A stretch of DNA of 64,000 nucleotides from Paenibacillus montaniterrae (GCF_018403185.1 NZ_BOSE01000011.1:1-64000); one strand, 5' to 3'; numbered from the stretch's first letter, positions 8,706 to 18,034 are shown. Notes: a model not told the origin generated them from the letters alone. Program-made: numbers and translations.

Positions 8706-9701
8706 TTATATTGAGCTTAAAAACTGGGCAATTTTTTTCATATACAAATTAGGGTCCTTGCGGAATAGCAGCTCATGCTGTCCGCCTTCAACAACCCATA
8801 GCTGAGATTGCACTAACTTCTGGTTGCCGGCAATTTGCTCGGCAATATGCACATCAGCCTTGTTGTCAGCAGTGCCGTGCATAATATACAGCGGAATATC
8901 GTACTGTTTGGCAAGCACCGCTTGCGCAGGCTGATTGGAGAAAGCATGATTCGTCCAGAGCGGCAGCAGCTTGCTGATGATCGCCGTTGTTGGATATTTG
9001 GGAAGCCCAATATATTGCTGAATATTCGTATAGAGCGTATCCGGACTTGGTAAAAATAAACTATCCAGCATTAGTGCATTGATGGCGTCTGTTTCCAGAG
9101 CCGCTTGCAGCGCGGTTCCGCCGCCCATGGAAAAGCCCCAAACAATAATTTTCTCAGCTCCGCGCTCCTTGGCATAGTCTACTGTCGCCAGCAGCTGGTT
9201 TTTTTCCTCAGTGCCCCATGTAGCTGGCGCGTTATAGCGTTTGGAGGCGTAGCCATAATCGAACATAATGACGTTATAATTCAGCTCATTCAATAATTCT
9301 GCCAAATCGTACATCGGCACCCAGCTTTCCTCGCGATTGGCCCCATAGCCATGAGAGAGGATAACCGTTTGCTTTGATTCGGCTTTGGATGATGAAGAGA
9401 CAGCAGGAATATACCAGCTATCTACCGTTGTTTCACCGCTGCGGCTTGGAAAGACAACAACCTCATAGGGCAGCTGCTTTTTATCAAATGGGTTGCTTTC
9501 CAGCGGTGGAACGTATGGGAAGGCGAGATTCCAGGCAATAATTGCATGGCTGACGATGACCGTTAAGCCAAAAAAGGCAATAGCGGTAACGATGCTGGCG
9601 ATCGAAAAATGAGTCAGCCTGGATTTGCGCTTAATAACCACACTCGGCGCGACTCGTACGGTCGCAGGTGATTGGAGGGGGGGTTGGTTAGTTATGCTCA
9701 T
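8706..9701 (-). CDS. membrane-anchored alpha/beta hydrolase
   Basis: 331 residues. One transmembrane segment (about 32-56) anchors an outward-facing alpha/beta hydrolase domain. The oxyanion segment is SHGYG (116-120), the nucleophile elbow GFSMGGG puts Ser at 191, the likely acid is Asp279 in HGTAD, and the histidine is His309 in GGQHE. The arrangement resembles B. subtilis YqkD-type or prolyl-oligopeptidase-like hydrolases; the substrate is unknown. AGAGGTGA precedes the ATG. A copy of palindromic repeat A begins only 26 bases upstream of the start codon, leaving no room for a promoter between them. Confidence 0.85.
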   Translation of the reverse strand: MSITNQPPLQSPATVRVAPSVVIKRKSRLTHFSIASIVTAIAFFGLTVIVSHAIIAWNLAFPYVPPLESNPFDKKQLPYEVVVFPSRSGETTVDSWYIPAVSSSSKAESKQTVILSHGYGANREESWVPMYDLAELLNELNYNVIMFDYGYASKRYNAPATWGTEEKNQLLATVDYAKERGAEKIIVWGFSMGGGTALQAALETDAINALMLDSLFLPSPDTLYTNIQQYIGLPKYPTTAIISKLLPLWTNHAFSNQPAQAVLAKQYDIPLYIMHGTADNKADVHIAEQIAGNQKLVQSQLWVVEGGQHELLFRKDPNLYMKKIAQFLSSI

Positions 9702-9726
9702 GATGACTCACCTCTTTTTAGCGGTT

Positions 9727-10032
9727 GTTCAAAATACTGGGCTTTGATGACGATGCAGCTTCTCTGTAGCTTAGTCGACGGCGAAGCTTGAACGCTAGCG
9801 AAAACTGCGGTGCTCACGTAGCAATTGGCCTACGCTGCGCTCCTCGTTTTCTACTAGCGTCCAAGCTTCTTGGTCCTGAAAGCCCAGTATTTTGAACCTT
9901 TATTGGAATGGTAGTTCAAAATATTGGGCTTTGATGACGATGCATCGCTTCGTAGCATAGTCGACGGCGAATCTTGAACGCTAGCGAATACTGTGACTTA
10001 AGTAGCTTTTTTGCCACAGCTAGCGCTCCCTG
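9727..10032 (+). repeat. repeat A, copies A1 (complete, 9727-9897) and A2 (3'-truncated, from 9914)
   Basis: A1 is a 171-bp near-palindrome. Its first 19 bases (GTTCAAAATACTGGGCTTT) are the exact reverse complement of its last 19. Inside are a second paired arm (CTTGAACGCTAG / CTAGCGTCCAAG) and an apical hairpin around CGTAG/CTACG. After a 16-base linker, A2 starts with GTTCAAAATATTGGGCTTT. A2 follows A1 until about 9990, then decays through TAGCGCTCC near 10030 and lacks the 3' arm. The pair lies between divergent genes. From about 10033 to 10311 I see only the upstream region of the IclR gene, with a palindrome ACGATATCGT. Confidence 0.85.
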
Positions 10033-10311
10033 TATATTAAATGCTAGACGGTGTGCTTTGGGCTGTCAACTGGAACATTTCACAAACATTGCGGGGGAGC
10101 TGCGCAAAATGCAATGTACATTGAGACGATATCGTCGTATACTAAATGAGAACGAATATCAGTGGATTTGAAATTAGTTTTATTGTATGAAACAAAGTGC
10201 TGTTAGTTATGCTTGGCTCGTGATAAAATGTCATTAGCCTAAGCTTTCGACGTACTTTCATGTACTAGAAGGATAAGATGATAACCATGAAATGCTTTAG
10301 GAGGGATGCTC

Positions 10312-11061
10312 GTGGATGAAGGAAAGACAACGGTTCGTTCAGTGGAGAGAGCGCTTGACCTGTTGCTTTGCTTTACGATTCGTCCAAGCTGGGCTATGAC
10401 GGAGCTGGCTCAACAGGTTGGCCTGCATAAAAGCACGGTGCATCGCATGCTGGCGACCTTGGAGGAAAAAGGATTTATTGAGCGTGATCCTGTTACTGAC
10501 CGCTATCAGCTTGGCTTGATGGTTTGGGAGCTGTCGGCGAATTTGGCTGCAACCAATGATCAGTCCACGATGTGGCAGAAGGAAATGGAGCGTTTGCGCG
10601 ATCAGCTTGGCGAAACGGTGAGCATTTATGTTCGTTCCGGTGTGGAGCGGATTCGGATTCAATCGGTACAAAGCAATGAGCCTGTGCGGCGAGTGGCGCC
10701 GGTTGGAGCTCGTTTTCCCCTATATGCTGGAGCATCAAGCAAAATTTTGATCGCTTACGCAATGCCCGAGGAGCAGCAGGAAATATGGCAGCATCCGACC
10801 TGGCAGCTGCGCGATCAGCTTACAATGGATAAGTATCAAAGCGAGCTGTGCGAGGTGCTGGAGCAAGGCTATGCTGTCAGCTTTGAGGAGCGGGAGAGCG
10901 GTGTAGCTGCTGTATCCGTGCCGATATTTGACCGTGAAGGGTTGATTATTGCCGCGCTTGCGGTATCAGGACCGTCTGGCCGACTGACGCAGGAGCGCAT
11001 GCGAGAATATGCGCCGATTATGCAAAGTGCTGCCAAGCGGATGAGTATGATGACCAGATAG
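10312..11061 (+). CDS. IclR-family transcriptional regulator
   Basis: About 249 residues from the GTG at 10312. The ATG at 10306 abuts AGGAGGG with no spacing, whereas GTG is seven bases away. The N-terminal winged helix is visible in SVERALDLLLCF, MTELAQQVGLHKSTVHRMLATLEEKGFIERD, and YQLG. The C-terminal IclR effector domain contains RIRIQSV, YAGASSKILIAY, GYAVSFEERESGVAAVSVP and GLIIAALAVSGP. The target genes are not evident, since the neighbours are a divergent hydrolase and a chemoreceptor behind a terminator. Confidence 0.92.
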   Translation: MDEGKTTVRSVERALDLLLCFTIRPSWAMTELAQQVGLHKSTVHRMLATLEEKGFIERDPVTDRYQLGLMVWELSANLAATNDQSTMWQKEMERLRDQLGETVSIYVRSGVERIRIQSVQSNEPVRRVAPVGARFPLYAGASSKILIAYAMPEEQQEIWQHPTWQLRDQLTMDKYQSELCEVLEQGYAVSFEERESGVAAVSVPIFDREGLIIAALAVSGPSGRLTQERMREYAPIMQSAAKRMSMMTR

Positions 11062-11195
11062 AACTGGTTAACAGCTTGCAGCGTGATTGGGCATGCTTGT
11101 TCCGCCTATTTTGGTGATGCGCGGTGTACATCCTGCTGCACAGCACCTTATAGGCTGTTGTCGGCTCCATTTTATAAATAGGATTGATCGAGAAG

Positions 11196-11240
11196 AAACT
11201 GCCTTAGCATGCTGGCTATGCATCGCGAGGGCAGTTTTTT
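11196..11240 (+). terminator. terminator after the IclR gene
   Basis: AAACTGCC pairs with GGCAGTTT across a 26-base loop, and the T-run continues TTTTTTG. Confidence 0.75.
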
Positions 11241-11566
11241 GTTGTTAAAAACTTGTAAACAATCAATAAACAGAGTAGATCTTCGGTAAATTAAACCGCA
11301 TAATTACGGCATGATTTAGATTTAATCAATACTTTAGAACTCTTTTAATGTAGTAAAAAATAGTTCATAAGAATCATGTTATATAATGGGATTCATTATA
11401 AATTCAAAATATCCGATATATACCAAGCATTGGTTTTTATTGAAGTGTTAAGAGCGAATAGCTCCTCACACATCTTTAATACTTTTCACGCAAGCAGCTA
11501 ACAATTTGCATGTACAATTACTCTGTTTGAGCTTGTATATGCACAGATGATGAGGGGTGTACAGCA
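11241..11566. other. AT-rich upstream region of the chemoreceptor gene, no gene seen
   Basis: About 325 bases between the IclR terminator and the chemoreceptor start. It is AT-rich and must hold the promoter. A TATATAATGGG stretch near 11380 is the best -10 candidate, but no convincing -35 partner was found. No riboswitch or RNA gene was recognised. Confidence 0.5.
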
Positions 11567-13315
11567 GTGTTGAAGTGGATGAGAAAGAAAAGTCTTGTAT
11601 TTAGCAGTTCTTTGGTTCTGGCAATTATTTTTGTAATCCTGATCGTTTTAATGAATTCATTGTCGTATTATGCACAGCGGCAAGCAGTGTTTAAGGAATT
11701 TACAACGATTGGAGACAAGCTTCACAAGCAAGCGCTCGCGAATGCAAGCTTAATTGCAGCGGCTGGGGAAGCGTTAAAGACGGGGCAGACTCCTCCTGAG
11801 AGTGATATGGAAATATTAAAACGCTTATTAAATGCGATGACAGAAGATGATTTTCTTGCTAATGCTTATTACTTGTCCTCTGATTATACCGAGCTGGAGG
11901 ATCAGGCGGAAATCAAGCTCTTGCAAATATCGGAAAGTATGGAGACATTGGGAATGTCTGCAGGCTCCAATTATATTGCCCACGCTGATTTTTTTGAAGC
12001 TTATCAAAAAGCGCTCAACAATCATGCAGGGTTGACGGATATGTACGTTGACGAGTATGGCGAGTGGATCGCATATCTGGCCCCGATTAAAGATGCCAGT
12101 GGTAATACGATTGCAGTAATGGGACTGGATTACGATTATGATAAAGTATCGGAGCAGTTGAGCCTTCTGCTTCTGCAAAATAGTGCGTTTGCAATTATAG
12201 TGTCGATCCTCGCGATTGCGCTTGTAATTGTGTTAATACGCGCGACAATCAAACCATTGCGTGCACTGGTTGTTCAGGCGAAAGCAGCAGCGGGCGGGGA
12301 TTTGACCGTCCAGGTGCCGGTGTCTGGTGAAAATGAAATTGGACAGGCAGGCAATGCCTTTAATGAGATGATTACAAGCTTGCGCGAGCTTACGATTCAT
12401 ATTGAGAAAACATCAACGGAAGTGTCTCAGTCCTCGATTGCTTTAAAGGAAACGGCTGGTCAGACAGAGTCGGCTGCCAATGAGATTTCGACTGCGATTC
12501 AAAACGTCGCTTCGGGCGCCGAAACTCAGCTTGTCAGCTCTCAGGAATGCCAGCGGGCGATGACGGAAATGGCAATCGGCATACAACGAATTGCTGAATC
12601 CTCCTCAATGGTATCTGAGCTTGCAACCGATACCTCACAGCTTGCGGCTCAGGGTGAACAGGTAATGAATAAAACAGTTGATCAAATGCACACCATTGAA
12701 CAGCAGGTGTCGGGCGCAGCAGTAGTGATGCAGGAGTTGAATCAATCGAGCAGTAGAATTGAAGATATTTTGTCGCATATTTCCGAGGTTGCCAATCAGA
12801 CCAATTTGCTGGCGCTGAATGCATCAATTGAAGCGGCTCGCGCAGGTGAGTATGGCCAAGGCTTTGCGGTGGTTGCTCATGAAATTCGCAAGCTGGCAGA
12901 GCGGTCGAAGCAGTCGTCGGATGAGATTTCAGAAATTTTGCAGCAAATTAGCAGTCGTTCGCAGGATGTAACGCTCTCGTTGTCTCAATCTGCCAATGAA
13001 ACGAGAATTGGCACAGAGCTGGTCAATGCTTCAGGTGAATCGTTCCGTGCTATTCTGCAATCTATTAAGCAGGTATCGCAGCAGGTGCAAGAAGTATCTG
13101 CAGCCTCTGAGCAAATGTCTGCGGGAAGTGAAGAAGTGGCAGCCTCAATGGTGGAGCTTGAACGGATGGCTAACAACTCCGCTTCACACTCACAAGAGGT
13201 GGCTGCGGCTTCTGAGGAGCAGCTGGCATCCGTACAGGAGGTAGCAAGCTCGGCTCAGCAGCTGCAACAGCTAGCGAACGAGCTGAAAGAGGCTGTAGGA
13301 AGGTTCAAGGTTTGA
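11567..13315 (+). CDS. methyl-accepting chemotaxis protein with extracellular sensor
   Basis: 582 residues. A first transmembrane segment (about 13-32) is followed by an extracellular sensing region (about 33-200), probably Cache-like, a second transmembrane segment (about 204-226), and a HAMP linker. The long cytoplasmic signalling coiled coil carries the conserved tip NQTNLLALNASIEAARAGEY and GFAVVAHEIRKLAERS. It should sit at the cell pole and control CheA. The ligand is unknown. The start is GTG with GAGGGGTG nine bases upstream. It is flanked by terminators on both sides and so is transcribed alone. Confidence 0.93.
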   Translation: MLKWMRKKSLVFSSSLVLAIIFVILIVLMNSLSYYAQRQAVFKEFTTIGDKLHKQALANASLIAAAGEALKTGQTPPESDMEILKRLLNAMTEDDFLANAYYLSSDYTELEDQAEIKLLQISESMETLGMSAGSNYIAHADFFEAYQKALNNHAGLTDMYVDEYGEWIAYLAPIKDASGNTIAVMGLDYDYDKVSEQLSLLLLQNSAFAIIVSILAIALVIVLIRATIKPLRALVVQAKAAAGGDLTVQVPVSGENEIGQAGNAFNEMITSLRELTIHIEKTSTEVSQSSIALKETAGQTESAANEISTAIQNVASGAETQLVSSQECQRAMTEMAIGIQRIAESSSMVSELATDTSQLAAQGEQVMNKTVDQMHTIEQQVSGAAVVMQELNQSSSRIEDILSHISEVANQTNLLALNASIEAARAGEYGQGFAVVAHEIRKLAERSKQSSDEISEILQQISSRSQDVTLSLSQSANETRIGTELVNASGESFRAILQSIKQVSQQVQEVSAASEQMSAGSEEVAASMVELERMANNSASHSQEVAAASEEQLASVQEVASSAQQLQQLANELKEAVGRFKV

Positions 13316-13339
13316 CAACAAGCACAATAGTTGAATAGG

Positions 13340-13413
13340 CATCCCCTTGCCGTAAACAGTGAATAAAGAAGCGTCGTCATGCGCTTCTCTAGCTGCGGCA
13401 AGGGGATTTTTGT
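13340..13413 (+). terminator. terminator after the chemoreceptor gene
   Basis: ATCCCCTTGCCG pairs with CGGCAAGGGGAT, with a smaller GAAGCG/CGCTTC hairpin in the loop, then TTTTTG. Confidence 0.9.
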
Positions 13414-13543
13414 TTTAAGACGCTGGTGCAGCTTTGTTCATGTTCATAAAAAAACATATGTTTTTTCGATCAAAGTTAGGTAAGCTTATAATTAGTATTG
13501 TTTATTTAAATGAAGATTTTTAACTGATGAGAGGAGCAAGACA

Positions 13544-14182
13544 ATGAAGCTTGATGCGCCAAAACTAAGCTCGAATTTGCAGGAGGCTGACTGGCAGGAG
13601 GCGGTCGACGATTCTATTGAGCTGGATGATCTAATACTTTCTAACCAAAACTTTGCTGGGCAAGGCTTTTCACGCTTTAGAGCGGCTAATGTTATATTGA
13701 AGGGCTGCAATTTCCAAGGCTGCGAAATTGATTCGCTGGATTTGCTGGATGTGCGGCTGGAGCAATGTGATTTATCCAACGCCAAGCTAAGCGGTTCATC
13801 TATTCACCGCGTAGAATTTGTCAACTGCAAGCTAGTCGGCACTACACTTGCCAAATCAAGCATTGGCAATACGAACGTGCAGCAAAGCAACCTTAGCTTG
13901 TCCAGTTTTGGTGAGTCCAAGCTGGAAAAAGTGCTGTTTGCTGACAGCCTGCTGCAGGATGCTGATTTCTATGCCTGTAAGCTGAAAAAGATCGTTTTTG
14001 CTGCTTGCAAGCTTGATGCAGTGAGCTTTGACGGATCACCGCTGAAAGAGGTGGATATAAGCAGCTCGGAGTTCACATCCTTGACTGTCGCGATGGAGCA
14101 TTTGAAAGGCTGCAAGGTGTCGAGGTATCAGGCAGTACAGTTTGCAACATTACTAGGACTCATCATTAAAGAGGATGTTTAA
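13544..14182 (+). CDS. pentapeptide-repeat protein (Qnr-like size)
   Basis: 212 residues made mostly of A(D/N)LXX-type five-residue repeats, for example SRFRAANVILKGCNFQGCEI, CDLSNAKLSGSS and LQDADFYACKLKKIVFAACK. This predicts a right-handed quadrilateral beta-helix. Length and C-terminal YQAVQFATLLGLIIKED resemble the chromosomal Qnr-like proteins of Gram-positives, which mimic DNA and protect gyrase, but resistance cannot be claimed from sequence. GAGGAG precedes the ATG. The last codon (GTT) and the stop lie inside the first bases of repeat A copy C1, so the natural C-terminus may have been altered by that element. Confidence 0.85.
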   Translation: MKLDAPKLSSNLQEADWQEAVDDSIELDDLILSNQNFAGQGFSRFRAANVILKGCNFQGCEIDSLDLLDVRLEQCDLSNAKLSGSSIHRVEFVNCKLVGTTLAKSSIGNTNVQQSNLSLSSFGESKLEKVLFADSLLQDADFYACKLKKIVFAACKLDAVSFDGSPLKEVDISSSEFTSLTVAMEHLKGCKVSRYQAVQFATLLGLIIKEDV

Positions 14183-14882
14183 AAATTGGACTTTGATGAC
14201 GATGCATTGCTTTGTAGCTTAGTCGGCGTCGAATCTTGAACGCTAGCGAAAGCTGCGGTGCTCACGTAGCAATTGGCCTACGCTGCGCTCCTCGCTTTCT
14301 ACTAGCGTCCAAGCTTCTTGGACCTGAAAGCCCAATTTTTAAACTTCAATTGGAAGGGGAGGTTTAAAAAGTTGGACTTTGATGACGATGCACCGCTTCG
14401 CAGCGGATTCGACGGCGAATCTTGAACGCTAGCGAAAGCTGCGGTGCTCACGTAGCAATTGGCCTACGCTGCGCTCCTCGCTTTCTACTAGCGTCCAAGC
14501 TTCTTGGACCTGAAAGCCCAATTTTTAAACTTCAATTGGAAGATGAGGTTTAAAAATTGGACTTTGATGACGATGCATTGCTTCGTAGCTTAGTCGACGG
14601 CGAATATGTCACGCTACCGAAGGCTCCGGTGCTCACGTAGCTATTGCCTACGCTGCGCTCCTCGCCTTCTAGTAGCGTGCCATCTTCTTGGACCTGAAAG
14701 CCCAATTTTTAAACTTCAATTGGAAGATGAGGTTTAAAAATTGGACTTTGATGACGATGCACCGCTTCGCAGCGGATTCGACGGCGAATCTTGAACGCTA
14801 GCGAAAACTGCGGTGCTCACGTAGCAAGTGCCTACTCTGCGCTCCTCGCTTTCTGCTATCGTGCCATCTTCTTAGTCCTGCC
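14177..14882 (+). repeat. tandem array of repeat A, copies C1-C4
   Basis: Four units: C1 14177-14344, C2 14362-14530, C3 14548-14714, C4 from 14732, separated by 17-base linkers of the form TTCAATTGGAAGATGAG. Outer arms here are GTTTAAAAATTGGACTTT and AAAGCCCAATTTTTAAAC. Relative to copy A1, changes occur in both arms so that pairing is mostly kept. C3 has a different inner stem (CACGCTAC/GTAGCGTG instead of ACGCTAG/CTAGCGT). C2 has an extra hairpin, CCGCTTCGCAGCGG. C4 is cut after CTTCTTAGTCCTG, where repeat B begins. Confidence 0.9.
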
Positions 14883-15022
14883 CTCAAAAAAGCTACAGCG
14901 GAGGAGCAAAGCATCCGAAAAACAAAGTGTGTCGCCTTTAACATCGTAATGCTACCATAAAAAATCAAATAAGAGCATTACGATTTAAAAAGCGACTGGA
15001 GGATGCATTGCTCCGTAGCGCT
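14883..15022 (+). repeat. repeat B, single copy closing the A array
   Basis: A second palindromic element. The outer arms are GGAGCAAAGCATCC and GGATGCATTGCTCC. The inner arms run from GTGTGTCGCCTTTAACATCG to GATTTAAAAAGCGAC and pair over about 22 bases with a few wobbles, around an AT-rich loop. It joins copy C4 at the same sequence (GTCCTGCCCTCAAAAAAGC) as in the array near 59.6 kb. It ends one base before the stop codon of the convergent AraC gene. Confidence 0.85.
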
Positions 15023-15023
15023 G

Positions 15024-15884
15024 TTACTCATAGTACTTTTTACGGTAGCTCGATGGTGACTCTCCTACATGCTTGATAAAGCAATTAGAGAAGTAAGGGA
15101 TGTTGTCGAAGCCAACTGATTCGGCTATGTCGGCGATGGATAGATGGGTGTTGAGCAGCAATATTTTAGCTTGGTCCAATCGGACCTTCATTACATATTC
15201 GTTGGGCGTGAAGCCGTATACTTGCTTCATTGCTCGCGTGATGTAATTGTAATGGTAGTTGAAAATAAGCGACAGCGCTTGATTTGTAATTTGCTGCTGA
15301 TAATGATTGCGAATATAGTGCTCGACCTGCTCTGCAAGCCGTACGATGCTGCTTGTTTGCTTGTTGTTTTGCTTGATATCCATCATAAGCAGCAGCTCCT
15401 CGAAGGCATGCTGCTTTTGCCAATACGCCTTAGGCTCGATTTGCTTGCTGGCATCGTTCATTTGCTCAACAAGTCGATAGGCCTGCTGCGGATAGAGCAG
15501 CTGCATTGATTTTGGAATTTGCATGGTGTACGGAGCCGGATTAAAGCACTCCTGATGCGCTTCCGTCGGGAATTTGTAATGAAGCTGCTCGCTTTCAGCC
15601 CACTCATTGACGGTCTGGAAGTGTATCCAGTAAAAGAAGGTTTCGGCCGATACGGGCTCGACGCTATAATGGTAGCGGTCAGGCAGTAGTATTAGTGTTT
15701 GTCCTTCCTGCATCTTCCAGCTCGTTTGCTCCTCGCCAAGATGCAGGCTGCCGCTGCGCACGATGATGAGGTCAAACAAGTTAAGGCTATGTCGATTGGG
15801 ATGCGAATCACCGATTTTATAGTCGGAAGAACCGCTTTCCAGATAGTAGGGAGACGGCGGACTGTTGAAATAGATATAGCTCAT
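15024..15884 (-). CDS. AraC-family regulator, divergent from the GH127 gene
   Basis: 286 residues. A cupin sensing domain (LFDLIIVRSGSLHLGEEQ, LILLPDRYHYSVEP) is followed by two helix-turn-helix motifs: ITNQALSLIFNYHYNYITRAM and LSIADIAESVGFDNIPYFSNCF, ending FIKHVGESPSSYRKKYYE. It shares a 117-base intergenic region with the divergent arabinofuranosidase gene and most likely activates it in response to a plant-derived sugar. That pairing is inferred from layout. Its 3' end abuts repeat B. Confidence 0.88.
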   Translation of the reverse strand: MSYIYFNSPPSPYYLESGSSDYKIGDSHPNRHSLNLFDLIIVRSGSLHLGEEQTSWKMQEGQTLILLPDRYHYSVEPVSAETFFYWIHFQTVNEWAESEQLHYKFPTEAHQECFNPAPYTMQIPKSMQLLYPQQAYRLVEQMNDASKQIEPKAYWQKQHAFEELLLMMDIKQNNKQTSSIVRLAEQVEHYIRNHYQQQITNQALSLIFNYHYNYITRAMKQVYGFTPNEYVMKVRLDQAKILLLNTHLSIADIAESVGFDNIPYFSNCFIKHVGESPSSYRKKYYE

Positions 15885-16001
15885 AGGTATAACCTCGGTT
15901 AGTGTGAGATTTTATAAGTAATTAGTTGTTTTTTTGTATCGTGTATCGCTATCATAACACATAAAATAAAGATGTAGTGTGAAATTTGCATAGGAGGCGT
16001 T

Positions 16002-17963
16002 ATGATGGTTGCTACTATAAATCGTTCCAGCTTTGTTCCAATGAAGCAGGTGAATATTAACGATCCGTTCTGGGGGCCTTATATTGAGCTTGTAAGAGAT
16101 GTTGTCGTGCCGTATCAATGGGACGCGATCAACGACCGTGTAGAAGGTGCAGAAATAAGCCATGCTGTGCAAAACTTTAAAATCGCTGCTGGTATGGCCG
16201 AGGGCGAATTTTACGGCTTTGTCTTCCAGGACACAGATGTAGCGAAATGGCTGGAGGCGGTCGCCTATTTGTTGGCGAAGGAGCCAAATGATAAGCTTGA
16301 AGCGATTGCCGATGAGATGATCGATATTATTGAAAAAGCACAGCAGCCGGACGGCTACTTGAATACGTATTTCTCCATTAAAGCGCCGGAGCTGAAATGG
16401 CGCAATTTGACGGAGGCACATGAGCTGTATACAGCCGGGCATATGATTGAAGCAGGTGTTGCTTACTACCAGGCGACAGGGAAAAGCAAGCTGCTTGATA
16501 TTGTGTGCCGGATTGCCGACAATATTGCCGACGTATTTGGCGATGGTCCTGATCAAATTCCAGGCTACGATGGACATCAGGAAATCGAGCTGGCACTCGT
16601 GAAGCTGTATCACGCAACGAACAACGAAAAATATTTGCAGCTTAGCAAATATTTTATCGATAAGCGCGGCACGAATGATTTCTTCCGCGAGGAAGCAGAG
16701 AAACGCGATTGGTCGTCAATTTGGCACAATGGCAAAATCCATATTGACCGCGAGTATTTTCAGGCACATAAGCCTGTGCGCGAGCAGTCTGAGGCAGTAG
16801 GTCATGCGGTGCGTGTGGTGTACATGCTGTCCGGCATGATCGACATTGCCCGCGAGACGAATGATGAGAGCTTGATTGAAGCGAGCCGCACGCTATGGAA
16901 CAATATCGTATCCAAGCAAATGTACATTACTGGCGGGATCGGCTCCATGGTACATGGCGAAGCGTTTTCGTTTGATTATGATTTGCCAAATGATACTGTT
17001 TATGCTGAAACCTGTGCCTCGATCGGCTTGATCTTCTCGGCGCAGCGCATGCTGCAGCTGGAGCCTAATGCGCATTATGCTGATGTGATGGAGCGGGCTT
17101 TATTCAATACGGTCATTTCAGGAATGGCCTTGGATGGCAAGCATTTCTTCTATGTCAATCCGCTGGAGGTATTCCCGCAGCAATGCCACGGACACAACAA
17201 GAACTTCAATCATATCAAGCCCGTTCGTCCGGAATGGTACGGCTGCGCTTGCTGCCCGCCGAACCTGGCGAGATTGCTTGCATCGCTTGGCGACTATATG
17301 TATTCGGTTAACGATAATACGATTTATTCGCATTTGTTTATTGGCGGTACGACAAAGGTTGCGGTTGCTGGACAGGAGATTGTGTTAACACAGCATTCCG
17401 AGCTGCCATGGCAGGGCAAGGTCAGCTATGAGCTGGAGCTTGAAGCCTCTGCAGCATTTGCGCTTGCAGTGCGTGTGCCAAACTGGTCGAATAAGACGAC
17501 GATTCGCGTCAATGGTGAGGAAATTGCGGTTGAAGCATTGCTGAAGAACGGCTACGCAGTTATTGAAAGAGCATGGTCCAACGGCGATAAAGTTGAGCTC
17601 GAGCTCGATATGTCGATCAAGCGCATGAAGGCTCATCCTAAAGTAAGAGCGAATGCAGGCAAGGTTGCATTGCAGCGCGGGCCGCTTGTTTATTGCATTG
17701 AGCAAGCAGACAATGGACCAGATTTGCAGCTTGTACGCTTGCCAGACAACGCAGAGCTGAAGCTTGCCTACAACAGCGAGCTGGCTAATGGCGTATATAC
17801 GATCGAAGCGACGGGTCTTTCGGTTGATATGGAAGCATGGCAACATGATCTCTATGCTGCAAATACCTCGCTGCCGCTTAAAGAAAAGAAATTGACGTTT
17901 ATTCCTTACTACACCTGGGCCAATCGCGGTGAAGGCGAAATGATGGTTTGGGTAAAGGAGTAA
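16002..17963 (+). CDS. glycoside hydrolase family 127 beta-L-arabinofuranosidase
   Basis: About 653 residues, the usual GH127 (formerly DUF1680) length. The catalytic and zinc ligands line up with those of HypBA1: Glu336 and Cys338 in YAETCAS, and Cys417/Cys418 in GCACCPPN. It has an all-alpha barrel followed by beta domains. The enzyme removes beta-L-arabinofuranose from arabinan or hydroxyproline-linked glycans. It lacks a signal peptide, so it acts on imported oligosaccharides. Two adjacent ATGs exist (16002 and 16005); the second is better spaced (seven bases) from AGGAGG. No sugar transporter is adjacent. Confidence 0.93.
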   Translation: MMVATINRSSFVPMKQVNINDPFWGPYIELVRDVVVPYQWDAINDRVEGAEISHAVQNFKIAAGMAEGEFYGFVFQDTDVAKWLEAVAYLLAKEPNDKLEAIADEMIDIIEKAQQPDGYLNTYFSIKAPELKWRNLTEAHELYTAGHMIEAGVAYYQATGKSKLLDIVCRIADNIADVFGDGPDQIPGYDGHQEIELALVKLYHATNNEKYLQLSKYFIDKRGTNDFFREEAEKRDWSSIWHNGKIHIDREYFQAHKPVREQSEAVGHAVRVVYMLSGMIDIARETNDESLIEASRTLWNNIVSKQMYITGGIGSMVHGEAFSFDYDLPNDTVYAETCASIGLIFSAQRMLQLEPNAHYADVMERALFNTVISGMALDGKHFFYVNPLEVFPQQCHGHNKNFNHIKPVRPEWYGCACCPPNLARLLASLGDYMYSVNDNTIYSHLFIGGTTKVAVAGQEIVLTQHSELPWQGKVSYELELEASAAFALAVRVPNWSNKTTIRVNGEEIAVEALLKNGYAVIERAWSNGDKVELELDMSIKRMKAHPKVRANAGKVALQRGPLVYCIEQADNGPDLQLVRLPDNAELKLAYNSELANGVYTIEATGLSVDMEAWQHDLYAANTSLPLKEKKLTFIPYYTWANRGEGEMMVWVKE

Positions 17964-17993
17964 CAGGATAGCAATATACCCCAATGTAAGGAC

Positions 17994-18034
17994 AAAGGCA
18001 TCGCTTGGCTGCAGCTGAGCGATGCCTTTCTTTT
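17994..18034 (+). terminator. terminator after the GH127 gene
   Basis: AAAGGCATCGCT pairs with AGCGATGCCTTT across a short loop, then CTTTTG. Confidence 0.85.

Noticed and set aside
9974..10171. 65-codon frame in the truncated repeat copy
   Set aside because: Begins inside repeat A, no ribosome site, no recognisable protein features.
11241..11566. Riboswitch before the chemoreceptor gene
   Set aside because: I could not find the conserved core of the c-di-GMP classes or any other riboswitch.
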